Positions 1 through 8,775 of a DNA stretch of 64,000 bases are shown here, piece by piece. Every line of letters starts with the position of its first letter. Position 1 is the stretch's first letter. Location: positions 32,600 to 96,599 of the forward strand of contig JAPSLM010000013.1 in the NCBI GenBank assembly GCA_031180825.1, read 5' to 3'. The notes beneath the pieces are model-generated. The model saw only the letters and a list, made by a program, of their open reading frames with translations, made no database searches and was not told the DNA's origin. The position numbers and the translations under genes were made by a program. Source of the DNA: Paenibacillus sp. (GTDB taxonomy: Bacteria; Bacillota; Bacilli; Paenibacillales; NBRC-103111).

Positions 1-125
1 CAATTGCCTGCGAGGCCGGACTCCATGAACCGGCAATCGAACCGGTATACCTCGATAAGGCCGATCCGGCTCGTCGACAGGATCGCTTCGTTAACTTTTG
101 GCAGGGGATCGCTTAATGTCAGCAT
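1..125 (-). CDS. Partial unidentified protein downstream of a c-di-AMP riboswitch
   Basis: The ATG at 125-123 follows an AAGGAG site 11 nt upstream, and the frame stays open to the window edge (41 codons visible, starting MLTLSDPLPK). It lies directly behind the riboswitch and terminator at 182-432, so it should be switched by cyclic di-AMP. Genes with this riboswitch class usually encode potassium or osmolyte transporters or cell-wall hydrolases. The 41 visible residues carry no signal peptide or motif I recognise, so no function is assigned. Confidence 0.6.
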   Translation of the reverse strand, partial: MLTLSDPLPKVNEAILSTSRIGLIEVYRFDCRFMESGLAGN

Positions 126-175
126 GAAGAAAAATTCTCCTTTTTGTTTTAAATATGGGATATTTTGTTTCGTTT

Positions 176-224
176 GAAAACAAAAAGAAGCCCAAGAGCA
201 GAGAAACTCTACTCTCGGGCTTCT
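176..224 (-). terminator. Intrinsic terminator of the c-di-AMP riboswitch
   Basis: On the minus strand a stem beginning AGAAGCCCGAGAG closes with CTCTTGGGCTTCT and is followed by TTTTTGTTTT. It lies between the riboswitch aptamer and the start codon at 125, so it is the likely expression platform: ligand binding would favour termination, as is known for ydaO-type switches. Confidence 0.85.
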
Positions 225-261
225 CCCGGGAAATCCCATGGGCCGCGGAGGCACGATAGTC

Positions 262-432
262 GTTCTCTCTCAATCCGCTTACGAGGTTAGCTGTCGGATT
301 CGGGCTTGAGAGTGCCCTACCCCAGCGCTTGCAAAGCAAGCGCAAAAGGATTCGCCCCGTGAAACCGTCCTGCCTATCGGCGGTTTCGAGTGGTTCCCCC
401 GCTTCCCTGTTCGGGAATTCAGCGTTTGGCTT
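262..432 (-). promoter_or_regulatory. c-di-AMP riboswitch (ydaO/yuaA class)
   Basis: Read on the minus strand, the segment carries the conserved ydaO blocks in order: GAAGCGGGGGAACCA, GGGGCGAATCC, then GCCCGAATCCGACAGC immediately followed by TAACCTCGTAAGCGGA. These match what I remember of the B. subtilis ydaO leader closely. A terminator hairpin and a ribosome binding site follow, which is the usual arrangement. The exact 5' edge is approximate. Confidence 0.92.
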
Positions 433-455
433 GGAATATCAAGTTGTTGACATGA

Positions 456-484
456 ATCATACGCCGGTTAAGGCGCAAAGTAAA
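456..484 (-). promoter_or_regulatory. Sigma-A-like promoter for the riboswitch transcript
   Basis: On the minus strand TTTACT (484-479) and TATGAT (461-456) are separated by 17 nt, and the riboswitch begins about 25 nt downstream. The -10 box matches 5 of 6 consensus positions and the -35 box 4 of 6. Confidence 0.6.
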
Positions 485-657
485 CCCGGAAACCGCAGGG
501 CTATTTTCGATATTTTCGCTTTTTTCCATGTGGAAACGGATTCATTCGGGGCCGTCGTTCATTATCGATAGTAAAGCTTGGCAATTCATCGCTTTTCATT
601 ATTTATGCTAACGATAAAGCCGGGGAATCAAAACAAGCGATGCGGCGCACGAATAAG

Positions 658-1428
658 CTAACTGAACATCCAGGCGCCGAGACTGAGCGTCCCGTACTGA
701 TACTGCTGGTACAGCAGCTTCGCTCTCCGGCTGCGGTCCGCCGCGCCCATCGCAACCAGCAGAGGCACGAAGTGCTCCGATGTCGGCACGGCCATCGCCG
801 CATGCGGCGCCCGCCGCTCGTAATCGAACAGAGCATCGGTATCCCACACCGTAATGCAGTCGTACAGCCAGGCGTCGAATTGCTTCGCCCACAGCTCCGC
901 GGAATCGTCCTGCCAATGCAATGTGCCGGGATGGTGCACCGTCCCGCCGCTGCCGACGATCATGATCCCCTCGCTGCGCAAAGCCTGGAGCGCCCGGCCG
1001 ATCCGGTACTGTTCTTCCGGCACCAGCAGCGGATTCACGGACAGATGAACGACGGGCACGTCCGCCGCGGGATGCATGAGCGAGAGCAGTGTCCATACGC
1101 CGTGATCGAGTCCCCGGGTATCGTCCAGAGCGCAGGCGATCCCTTCGGCATCGAGCAGCCGCCCAATGCCCATAGCGAGCAAAATATTCCCTTTCGCCGG
1201 GTACGAAATGCCGTACAATCCCTCCGGGAACCCGAAAAAATCATGCAGCGTCTCCGGCTCGGCCGCGGCGCCGATCGCCTGCATTCCGCTCTGCCAATGG
1301 GCGCTGAAGACGACGATTCCCGCAGGCTTCGGCAGCTGCGCCCCAAGCGCTCTCAGGAACCGGGAGTAGCCATGCGGCTCCGTCACAAGTGTCGGCAAAC
1401 CATGGGCGAGAAAAAAGGACGGGTACAT
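658..1428 (-). CDS. DODA-type extradiol ring-opening dioxygenase (LigB/YgiD family)
   Basis: A 256-residue protein of the DODA/LigB-related extradiol dioxygenase family, Zn- or Fe-dependent enzymes that open catechol-type rings. Family marks are the N-terminal FFLAHGLPTL (metal-ligand His), FSAHW around residue 45, a central GLDHGVWTLL and the C-terminal TSEHFVPLLVA with another conserved His. Length matches the family (about 260). I start at the ATG at 1428 because AAAGGAGAAG lies just upstream; an earlier in-frame start would run through that site. It follows glpP on the same strand with a gap of about 140 nt. The physiological substrate is unknown. Confidence 0.88.
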   Translation of the reverse strand: MYPSFFLAHGLPTLVTEPHGYSRFLRALGAQLPKPAGIVVFSAHWQSGMQAIGAAAEPETLHDFFGFPEGLYGISYPAKGNILLAMGIGRLLDAEGIACALDDTRGLDHGVWTLLSLMHPAADVPVVHLSVNPLLVPEEQYRIGRALQALRSEGIMIVGSGGTVHHPGTLHWQDDSAELWAKQFDAWLYDCITVWDTDALFDYERRAPHAAMAVPTSEHFVPLLVAMGAADRSRRAKLLYQQYQYGTLSLGAWMFS

Positions 1429-1566
1429 AGGCGCATCTTCTCCTTTTCGATGAGCCGCTCCGGACGGCAAAGCCCTGCGGCTGCCGGGGTCCCTGCGGCA
1501 TTACGCCCGGCGGGAGGCTATATCCATTATCGTATTCATCCGCCGGCGGAGAGGAACCGGTCCGCC

Positions 1567-2109
1567 TCAGCTCCACAGTTCGATTCGGCTTGTCGATACG
1601 GCAATCGCGCCGGCGTTGAACAGAACGGGCAGCTCCTCCTTCTTTTCGACAAATCCGCCCAAAATGATATCGAGCCCCGTTTCATTTTTGATCAGGTTCA
1701 ATTTGGGATAAGAGAAGCTCGGTAAAATCTCGATATAGTCCGGCTTCACTTGAGCGGCCGAGTTAATAATCGTGCGGATCGAATGGGAGTCGATAATAAA
1801 GCCGCGCTGAATGGCGCTCAATCCGTATTTTTTGGCGTGAAGCAGGCAGGACGTCCGGGTGCTGATGATCCCGTCGATTTTAATTACCTTGGATAAAAAA
1901 TGGATGGAAGCCTCGTCGTCTTTAATCCCTTTCACCATCTCCAAGTGAAGGTATATTTTTTTGTTCGCTTGCTTGACCGCCCCTACGATACTTTGTAATT
2001 GGATTAACTCTCCCTCCAGCAAAAAGATGACCTCGTGCGGCGAAGCGAGCGCCTTTTCCAATTCTTTAAACCCCCGGACGGCGGGAATCATGGTGCTGGG
2101 CTTCAACAT
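1567..2109 (-). CDS. glpP: Glycerol-3-phosphate-responsive antiterminator
   Basis: A 180-residue GlpP-family protein. GlpP binds glycerol 3-phosphate and the leader mRNA of glp genes, letting polymerase pass an intrinsic terminator. Family sequence is visible throughout, for example HLEMVKGIKDD, IISTRTSCLLHAKKYG, FIIDSHSI and PDYIEILP. The ATG at 2109 is preceded by GAAGGAGG. In B. subtilis glpP is next to glpFK; here a tnpB relic and a dead ISL3 element (2165-4464) lie between glpP and glpK, which has its own terminator. I see no convincing promoter in the 70 nt left between the insertion and glpP, so its transcription may have been altered. Confidence 0.93.
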   Translation of the reverse strand: MLKPSTMIPAVRGFKELEKALASPHEVIFLLEGELIQLQSIVGAVKQANKKIYLHLEMVKGIKDDEASIHFLSKVIKIDGIISTRTSCLLHAKKYGLSAIQRGFIIDSHSIRTIINSAAQVKPDYIEILPSFSYPKLNLIKNETGLDIILGGFVEKKEELPVLFNAGAIAVSTSRIELWS

Positions 2110-2164
2110 AAAATCCTCCTTCGATAAAAATATGAATTCTCTTACCATGCAGATGGCACTATCG

Positions 2165-2278
2165 TTACTATCTTGAACACTCCCACCACCTGCGCTAATG
2201 GCGCTGAGGTGGGGGATTCTTGCGAACAGAGAAGCATCCTTCTCTTCTTGAGCAAGCGATCCCTGCGGTTCCCGCAGT
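2165..2278 (-). mobile_element. Right end of a TnpB-encoding IS200/IS605-group element, with possible omega-RNA 3' end
   Basis: Just past the tnpB stop, the minus strand reads CCCCCACCTCAGCGCC, a four-base loop, then GCGCAGGTGGTGGGAG and GTGTTCAAG. This subterminal CCCACCT/AGGTGGG hairpin followed by a TTCAA-like end is typical of the right end of IS605/IS1341-type elements. In active elements the guide (omega) RNA ends here, overlapping the tnpB 3' end. The exact boundary near 2172 is inferred. Confidence 0.6.
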
Positions 2279-3388
2279 TCAGCTGGGCTTCGCCAACAAA
2301 CGCAGTCCTTCTTGCAAGATGTTCATGCTGGCATTGTGGTCACGGTCATGGTGCGTGCCGCATCCTGAACAGGTCCATGCTCGCAAGTTTAGATTTTTCA
2401 TTTCGGGGTTGCGCGATTGGCATACATGACAAAGCTGACTGCTTGGATCGTTTTTGGCGACCATGCTGATCGTGCGGCCATACCACATTGCTTTATATTC
2501 CAGCATCGTGCGAAGGTTGACCAGCTTGCTTCGGCAATGGACTTTGCTAACTTGTGATTTTTCATTAGATTTAGTACCTGCAAATCTTCCAGACAGATCG
2601 TTTGGTTTTCACGGATCCACTTGGCCCGGAGCTGATGCAGAAAGTCTTGCCGGGCGTTAGCGATTCGCTCATGTATGCGAGCGACTTTTTGCTTTGCTTT
2701 TAGATAGCCCGCTCCACCTTTTAGGCGACGAGACAAACGTCGCTGCCAAAACGCAAGCTGCTTTTCGCAGGTGCGCAGGTGCTTGGGACTCGCAACGTTT
2801 TCTCCGCTGCTGCAAACGGCAAACGACTTGATGCCGAGGTCTATGCCGATGGCGGTATCCACGTGAGCAAGCGGCTGGATGTCTACTTCACACAGGATCG
2901 AAACGAAGTACTTGCCTGTGCCGTTTCCACGCACCGTAGCAGACAAGATCCGTCCTTCGATTTCACGGGACTTGGCAAAGCGCACCCATCCCAGCTTCGG
3001 AAGTTTCAGCAGATCGGAGGCAACGGCAATATTGCCGTTCGTGAACTTCGTGGTGTAGCTTTGGACGGAGATTGCGTTTGCTCTTGAAACGAGGCGGATC
3101 GTTTTGCTTTCGAAAGAAGCGATCAAACGCATCTGCCAGGCTGCGAACGGCGGATTGCAAAGCAATGCTGTCCGCGTCCTTGAGCCAAGGCCATTCCTTT
3201 TTCAACGCTGGCAGCCCGGTTGCACAGGTCTGGTAAGACAAGCCTCTGCCTGTTTCCTGGAAGGTGTCGTTCCACCTCGCAAGGAAGTGGTTAAAGACAA
3301 AGCGAGCGCATCCAAACATCTGATGGATCAGCGTCGTTTGCTCCTCCGTAGGGTAGATGCGAAAGCGAAAAGCTTTATGATGCAACAT
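2279..3388 (-). pseudogene. tnpB: tnpB (IS200/IS605-group RNA-guided nuclease), two frameshifts
   Basis: Together the three frames would give a TnpB of about 370 residues. The N-terminal part starts MLHHKAFRFRIYPTEEQ at 3388 behind AAAGGAGG. The frame is lost near 3080 (KSKRN joins AISVQSY in the next frame) and again near 2500, where the C-terminal part begins around [10 protein letters not shown]. RuvC-type acidic sites survive in separate frames: AIGIDLG (Asp), ICLEDL (Glu) and RDHNAS (Asp), plus a zinc finger CHVC...CSGC. A -10-like TATAAT with an upstream TG lies at 3427-3422. The two shifts make an active nuclease very unlikely unless they are assembly errors. Confidence 0.88.
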
Positions 3389-3537
3389 GCGGCTTTCACC
3401 TCCTTTGGAGATCCTATGACAATTATAGCACATACGTTCGTGTTCATATACAAGAGTTGCAGATTCATCTCCCCCTTATCGAAGAGGGCGTCTTCTCTCA
3501 GCCTTAACGATAAACGAAAATAGAAATAAATTATTTA

Positions 3538-3545
3538 GAATTTTT
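3538..3545. repeat. Left 8-bp target-site duplication of the ISL3-family element
   Basis: GAATTTTT lies immediately before the left inverted repeat at 3546 and is repeated exactly at 4457-4464 after the right inverted repeat. Eight-base duplications are the rule for ISL3-family insertions. Confidence 0.8.
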
Positions 3546-3594
3546 GGCTCTTCGCTCTACTGGGTGGGTAGAATGCCAAATGTTAGTTTCATAA

Positions 3595-3697
3595 CCCCTT
3601 CCGCCTTTAAGAGATTTTCAGATGTTGAAACAGCCGTCAAGTAGAGCGCTTGACCGCTGTTTCAACATCTGAAGCGGGGTCAGAAGGCGGTAAGGGG
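3595..3697. repeat. Large imperfect palindrome inside the ISL3 element
   Basis: Outer arms CCCCTTCCGCC and GGCGGTAAGGGG surround a perfect 17-bp pair (3618-3634 with 3656-3672, TCAGATGTTGAAACAGC) and an inner GTCAAG/CTTGAC pair. It lies between the transposase stop codon and the left inverted repeat. It could act as a terminator or as a structured subterminal region. Confidence 0.75.
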
Positions 3698-3699
3698 AT

Positions 3700-4366
3700 T
3701 TATACTCGGCGTGCCGCGAGCTCCGGAAGACGGAGCTTATTGGCGGTCATGCAGACCATCGCAATTAAGTTATCCACGTTGCGGTACCCTCTGGCTCGAC
3801 GATTGGCTGCTTGTACCAGCCCATTTATGCCTTCCAGCAAACCGTTCGTCATTTGTCTCATCAATGGCGATGCGTTTTACACTCGTAACATCAAGCTCCG
3901 ACATGGCTTTATCCACGTAGTAGTGGAAAATCCGCCACATACGGGTATCGTGCTCCCGTAGTTCCCGGGCAGCCGCGTTAACCGGCATTTCGGCCATCAA
4001 GCGCATGGCCCATGCTTCAAACAGCAAGGTGAAATGCGAAAGGGGTCTGGCCCACTTGGCATACACCTGGGTTACTTTGTTGCAAGAAGTACACTTCACC
4101 CTTGGCATTCTCGCATGCATAAAGGTTTTCCAGTCCCAGAAATCCAGATGCCGCCAATGCTTTATATCGCTGTCATAGGCTCTACACTCAGCGCCACACA
4201 AGGGGCATGCAAACACAGCGCCTCGCTCAAAATCCAAATGCAAGTACCAAGCTTGATCCTGATTGTCAAATTCAATATGCATCAGCTTCCATGGTTCTTC
4301 CAATTGCAAAGCCACTTTAAACATGTCCAAGATCAAGTTATCACTGCTGCTTAAAGAGTTCCACAT
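3700..4366 (-). pseudogene. ISL3-family transposase, catalytic core deleted
   Basis: The N-terminal part (ATG at 4366 behind AGGAGC) has the ISL3 zinc-binding segment CPLCGAEC...CTSC and the helix-turn-helix region, and runs to AIDET near 3860. There the sequence jumps to the conserved C-terminus in another frame, MTNGLLEGINGLV then RRARGYRNVDNLIAMV, ending at the TAA at 3702-3700. Most of the DDE catalytic domain between these points is absent. The product cannot transpose, though the DNA-binding N-terminus could still be made. Confidence 0.88.
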
Positions 4367-4456
4367 CGTCAATCCGCTCCTATTAACGTATTACTGAGCA
4401 GTATTGACTCTTTTTCTATGACTTAGACTTTAAGCCATTAAGTATAGCGACGAAGC

Positions 4457-4464
4457 GAATTTTT
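4457..4464. repeat. Right 8-bp target-site duplication of the ISL3-family element
   Basis: Exact copy of GAATTTTT at 3538-3545, abutting the right terminal inverted repeat that ends at 4456. Confidence 0.8.
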
Positions 4465-4484
4465 TAACATGCTCTTTCCCGGTC

Positions 4485-4542
4485 CGAAAACAAGCGAAAC
4501 CGTGCTCCCGCCCTTCTTCTGAAAAAGGGTGCGACAGCACGG
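4485..4542 (-). terminator. Intrinsic terminator after glpK
   Basis: On the minus strand CCGTGCT pairs with AGCACGG around an inner CCCTTTTT/AAGAAGGG stem, followed by TTTCGCTTGTTTT. It starts 12 nt past the glpK stop codon and separates glpK from the insertion elements and glpP. Confidence 0.75.
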
Positions 4543-4554
4543 CCCGGTAACTGC

Positions 4555-6102
<1,548 letters not shown>

Positions 6103-6109
6103 CTATGCG

Positions 6110-6820
6110 TCAGCTTCCGAAAACCGCATAATAAAATAACGTTCCGAGCGAGCCGCCGGCCAGCGGACCGACGATTGGAATCCAGGCGTAGCCCCAGTCT
6201 GAGGAGCCCTTCTTCCCGAGCGGCAGCACTGCATGCGCAATGCGCGGACCCAGGTCGCGGGCCGGATTCATCGCATAGCCGGTCGTTCCTCCGAACGAAA
6301 GACCGACGCCGACCAGCAGGAAGCCGACGACAAACGGGTTCAGACCGTCCGTAAATTTGTTGGCGCCGATCGCCAAAATGCAGACGAACAGGATGAACGT
6401 GGCCAGCATTTCGCTGATCAGGTTCGCAAACGGACTGCGGATGGCAGGTCCCGTCGCGAAGGTGCCGAGCTTTGCCCCGGTATCCTCGGTCGCTTTCCAA
6501 TGCGGCAAATACTGCAGCCATACCAGACAAGCTCCAAGAAACGCTCCGATGAATTGCGCGGCTATATACGACGGCACCTTCTCCCAAGGGAATTGTCCGG
6601 CCATGGCCAACCCGACGGTAAAGGCGGGATTCAAGTGCGCGCCGCTGATCCGGCCGACCGCAAAAATCGCAATGGCGAGCGCGAGCCCCCAGCCCAGCGC
6701 AATGACAATCCAGCCGGAGTTTTGCGCTTTGGATTTGTTCAGGCTGACGCCGGCGCATACTCCGTCGCCGAATAAAATTAAAAGCATCGTTCCCAGCAAT
6801 TCCCCTGTAAACGGAGTCAT
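6110..6820 (-). CDS. glpF: Glycerol uptake facilitator (aquaglyceroporin)
   Basis: A 236-residue MIP-family channel with six membrane segments that lets glycerol diffuse in for GlpK to trap. The two pore motifs are present as SGAHLNPAFT (N-terminal NPA) and YAMNPARDLGPR (C-terminal NPA followed by Asp-Leu-Gly, typical of glycerol channels rather than water-only aquaporins). The ATG at 6820 is chosen because GGGAGG lies just upstream; an earlier start would cross it. First gene of glpF-glpK, behind a terminator/antiterminator leader. Confidence 0.95.
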   Translation of the reverse strand: MTPFTGELLGTMLLILFGDGVCAGVSLNKSKAQNSGWIVIALGWGLALAIAIFAVGRISGAHLNPAFTVGLAMAGQFPWEKVPSYIAAQFIGAFLGACLVWLQYLPHWKATEDTGAKLGTFATGPAIRSPFANLISEMLATFILFVCILAIGANKFTDGLNPFVVGFLLVGVGLSFGGTTGYAMNPARDLGPRIAHAVLPLGKKGSSDWGYAWIPIVGPLAGGSLGTLFYYAVFGS

Positions 6821-6844
6821 CGGTCTACCTCCCGGCTCGTGTTT

Positions 6845-6858
6845 TGTAAACCCTTTCA
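6845..6858 (-). promoter_or_regulatory. cre-like site (CcpA operator) ahead of glpF
   Basis: TGAAAGGGTTTACA on the minus strand matches the cre consensus TGWNANCGNTNWCA at all positions except the central C. It lies between the leader terminator and the glpF start, so a CcpA complex there could act as a roadblock. Glycerol genes are classic targets of catabolite repression in Bacillales. Confidence 0.5.
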
Positions 6859-6945
6859 AACATTTGCTTTAAAGAAGGACTTCTCCACCGTGATCGTAGC
6901 CAATATTCTGCATCCGAGCCCTTGCCTGAAGAGCCCCTCCTTTCC

Positions 6946-7011
6946 GGAATAAGAGAAAACAGCCACCATCCGAAATGTGGAAAGCTCCACTTTGGGATCA
7001 TGGCTGTTCTC
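6946..7011 (-). promoter_or_regulatory. GlpP-type terminator/antiterminator in the glpF leader
   Basis: On the minus strand GAGAACAGCCATGATCCC is complementary to GGATGGTGGCTGTTTTCTC, with a loop between, and TTTTCTCTT ends the structure. This is an intrinsic terminator within the roughly 220-nt leader of glpF. In B. subtilis the same arrangement is read through when GlpP with glycerol 3-phosphate binds the mRNA, and a glpP gene is present at 1567-2109. Confidence 0.8.
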
Positions 7012-7047
7012 ATCTTCTCACAGCGAAACTGTTTACTTGTGATTTTT

Positions 7048-7076
7048 ATTATAGTATAAGCACTTCGTTTCGTAAA
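7048..7076 (-). promoter_or_regulatory. Sigma-A promoter of glpF-glpK
   Basis: Minus strand TTTACG (7076-7071), 17 nt, TATAAT (7053-7048). Transcription would start near 7041, just upstream of the leader terminator. Confidence 0.75.
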
Positions 7077-7252
7077 CCCCGAATCCCTAAAATTCCAATT
7101 ATTTGAATAGTGCGCCAATGGAATCCTAATCCATCCGTATCCTGTTAAAGATCCCATCGGTTTTTACCGCGATCCGACGCTTTTATGATACGATAGATTG
7201 CAGAAGAAGCCGGGACTGGATAACAGCACACTTGACGGACAGGAGGCACGAC

Positions 7253-7870
7253 ATGCGCAAACTCGTATTTTTTCTCGGACCCGCCGGCGCGGGCAAGACG
7301 ACCCTGGCCAAAGCCTTGGCCCGAAGACGCCATGCGGCTTTGTTCGATATGGACACCTTATCCCGGCCCGCCTCGGAGACGATTATGACCCTCTCCGGGC
7401 TTGATCCCAACGACCGCGATTCCGCCGTTTACAAAATGCGCTGCCGGGATCTGGGCTACCGCATGACGATGGATGCCGCCCTGGAGAACGTGGACCTCGG
7501 CGTGAACGCGTTCGTCGTCGGTCCTTTTACCCGGGAGGTCGAAGACCCGCTCTGGCCGGAGAAGGAGCTGCGGCGGATCGGCGCGTCGCTGCGTGACGTG
7601 GACGTTAAAGCGATCCTCGTATCGCTCCCCGGCGAGCGGCACTACCGCGAGCGCATCCGGGACCGGGGCCTGGCGCTGGATGCTTGGAAGCTGGAGAACT
7701 GGAGCGAATTCAGCCGCTCCCTCGCGGTTCGGGAAATCCGGTGGAAGCTGCCGGCCTCCTCCATTTTTTCGTTCGATAACGCCGGCCCGCTCTCGGAAGA
7801 TAAGCTGCGGCAGGCCGAGCGGTTTATTTACGGGGACGAATCGGACAGCTGGAGCGAAGCTCCAGCCTAA
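7253..7870 (+). CDS. P-loop ATPase/kinase of unknown substrate
   Basis: A 205-residue cytoplasmic protein opening with a textbook Walker A motif, FFLGPAGAGKTTLAKAL (7-23), so it binds ATP or GTP. The length and a basic stretch ERHYRERIRDRG around residue 125, which could be a lid, suggest a small-molecule kinase of the AAA/zeta-toxin-like P-loop class, but no specific family is recognised. The ATG at 7253 has AGGAGG 7 nt upstream; an in-frame TTG lies 7 codons earlier but precedes that site. It is a single-gene unit converging on trxA. Confidence 0.75.
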   Translation: MRKLVFFLGPAGAGKTTLAKALARRRHAALFDMDTLSRPASETIMTLSGLDPNDRDSAVYKMRCRDLGYRMTMDAALENVDLGVNAFVVGPFTREVEDPLWPEKELRRIGASLRDVDVKAILVSLPGERHYRERIRDRGLALDAWKLENWSEFSRSLAVREIRWKLPASSIFSFDNAGPLSEDKLRQAERFIYGDESDSWSEAPA

Positions 7871-7871
7871 A

Positions 7872-7903
7872 GCAAAAGGGCCCCTCGTTTTTGAAAGGGC
7901 CTT
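7872..7903. terminator. Probable bidirectional terminator between the ATPase gene and trxA
   Basis: AAGG(G)CCC and GGGCCTT flank a 13-nt loop, with T-rich tails on both strands, in the 46-nt gap between convergent genes. The single-base bulge makes it weaker than the other hairpins here. Confidence 0.5.
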
Positions 7904-7916
7904 GATGCTTCGATCA

Positions 7917-8231
7917 TTAAAGCTGCGCTTGTACCCAAGCTTCCAGCTCCGGCAGCGGACGGAAGCCTACTTGCGTGCCGACCTCGACACCGTCCTTGAA
8001 CAGCTTCAGCGTCGGAATGCTCATGACTCCGTATTGTCCGGCCGTCTCCGGATTATCGTCTACGTTTACCTTCGCAATCTTCACCGTATCGCCGAGCTTG
8101 CCGTTCAATTCCTCAAGCACTGGAGCGATCATTTTGCAGGGGCCGCACCAAGGCGCCCAGAAATCGACCAGCACGACACCTTCCTGGATCGTATCCTTGA
8201 ACTCCGCATCTTTGACATTGACAATAGCCAT
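7917..8231 (-). CDS. trxA: Thioredoxin
   Basis: A 104-residue classical thioredoxin, the general cytoplasmic disulfide reductant kept reduced by thioredoxin reductase. The active site WCGPC (residues 28-32), the preceding DFWAPW, the cis-proline segment MSIPTLKLF and the length all fit TrxA. The ATG at 8231 follows AAAAAGGAG. Confidence 0.97.
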   Translation of the reverse strand: MAIVNVKDAEFKDTIQEGVVLVDFWAPWCGPCKMIAPVLEELNGKLGDTVKIAKVNVDDNPETAGQYGVMSIPTLKLFKDGVEVGTQVGFRPLPELEAWVQAQL

Positions 8232-8264
8232 CCCAATCCACTCCTTTTTAGTTAAAAATTTCGT

Positions 8265-8684
8265 TTAACGCAGGTTTTCCAGATTGAATCCGAACGTAAA
8301 CCGGGAGGCCGGAGCCTTCCATCCGCCCGGCCCGGGAAGGCTCGGCTTCCGCTCTCCCGCCGCTTGCGCGGACGCCGAGGGCAGCATGGCGCTCAATTCT
8401 TCAAACCATGCCTGATCCCGGGCCTGCAGCGCCAGCTCGATCAGATCGCGCAGCGACGCTTCGTCCGCGGGCAGCCCGTCGGGCTCGGGCAGACGGGTGA
8501 CTTTCGACTGCCGGGCTTCCGTCACAAAGCCTATCGCTTCGGCACGGTCGCATTGCGTAATCCGAACGCGCAGCACGCCATTTCCATCTGTCCCTTCCAT
8601 ATATCCGATAAACCTTTCGTCCTTCCAGGAAGTCCCGCTAACCCAGTCGCCTTCCCGAATCAGCCCATGATTTGCAGCTGCCAT
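8265..8684 (-). CDS. IDEAL-domain protein of unknown function
   Basis: A 139-residue hypothetical. The N-terminal half (GDWVSGTSWKDERFIGYMEG) looks like a small beta-barrel. Residues about 75-100 (LRDLIELALQARDQAWFEEL) match the IDEAL motif, a short helical module common in Bacillales proteins; the C-terminus is Pro/Gly/Ala-rich. GTG and ATG codons crowd the start, and I chose the ATG at 8684 because it is 9 nt from GGGAGG while the earlier ones are only 0-3 nt away. It is downstream of the Rrf2 regulator, with a palindrome between them that may be an operator. Confidence 0.7.
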   Translation of the reverse strand: MAAANHGLIREGDWVSGTSWKDERFIGYMEGTDGNGVLRVRITQCDRAEAIGFVTEARQSKVTRLPEPDGLPADEASLRDLIELALQARDQAWFEELSAMLPSASAQAAGERKPSLPGPGGWKAPASRFTFGFNLENLR

Positions 8685-8753
8685 GATCATCACCCTCCCT
8701 TTTTAACACCATTAAACGGTTATAATGCCTCTGAAACGACTGCAACCATTTTA

Positions 8754-8764
8754 GTAACAGTTAC
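8754..8764. promoter_or_regulatory. Perfect palindrome GTAACAGTTAC, candidate Rrf2 operator
   Basis: An 11-bp perfect dyad with central A, located between the rrf2 stop and the IDEAL-domain gene. It shares the AACAGT core with the dyad over the rrf2 promoter at 9236-9258, suggesting one regulator for both. Confidence 0.4.
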
Positions 8765-8775
8765 ATTAAAAAAAA

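Larger units (their letters stand above)
3546..4456 (-). mobile_element. Internally deleted 911-bp ISL3-family insertion sequence
   Basis: Bounded by imperfect terminal inverted repeats: the left end begins GGCTCTTCGCTCTACT, and the right end, read inwards, begins GCTTCGTCGCTATACT; 15 of the first 22 positions match. Identical GAATTTTT duplications flank it. Inside is the 5' and 3' remainder of an ISL3 transposase with its catalytic middle missing. Intact relatives are about 1.4-1.5 kb, so roughly 500-600 bp has been lost. It sits between the tnpB relic and the glpK terminator. Confidence 0.82.

Noticed and set aside
91..345. 84-codon frame on the minus strand
   Set aside because: It lies across the c-di-AMP riboswitch and its terminator; the conserved RNA blocks explain the sequence and the frame has no ribosome site.
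640..1725. 361-codon frame on the plus strand
   Set aside because: It is antisense to the dioxygenase and glpP genes, is rich in Arg, His and Pro as shadow frames in GC-rich DNA are, and has no plausible domain.
2279..3433. Active RNA-guided TnpB nuclease system
   Set aside because: Two frameshifts split the RuvC residues into three frames, so a working nuclease is not supported.
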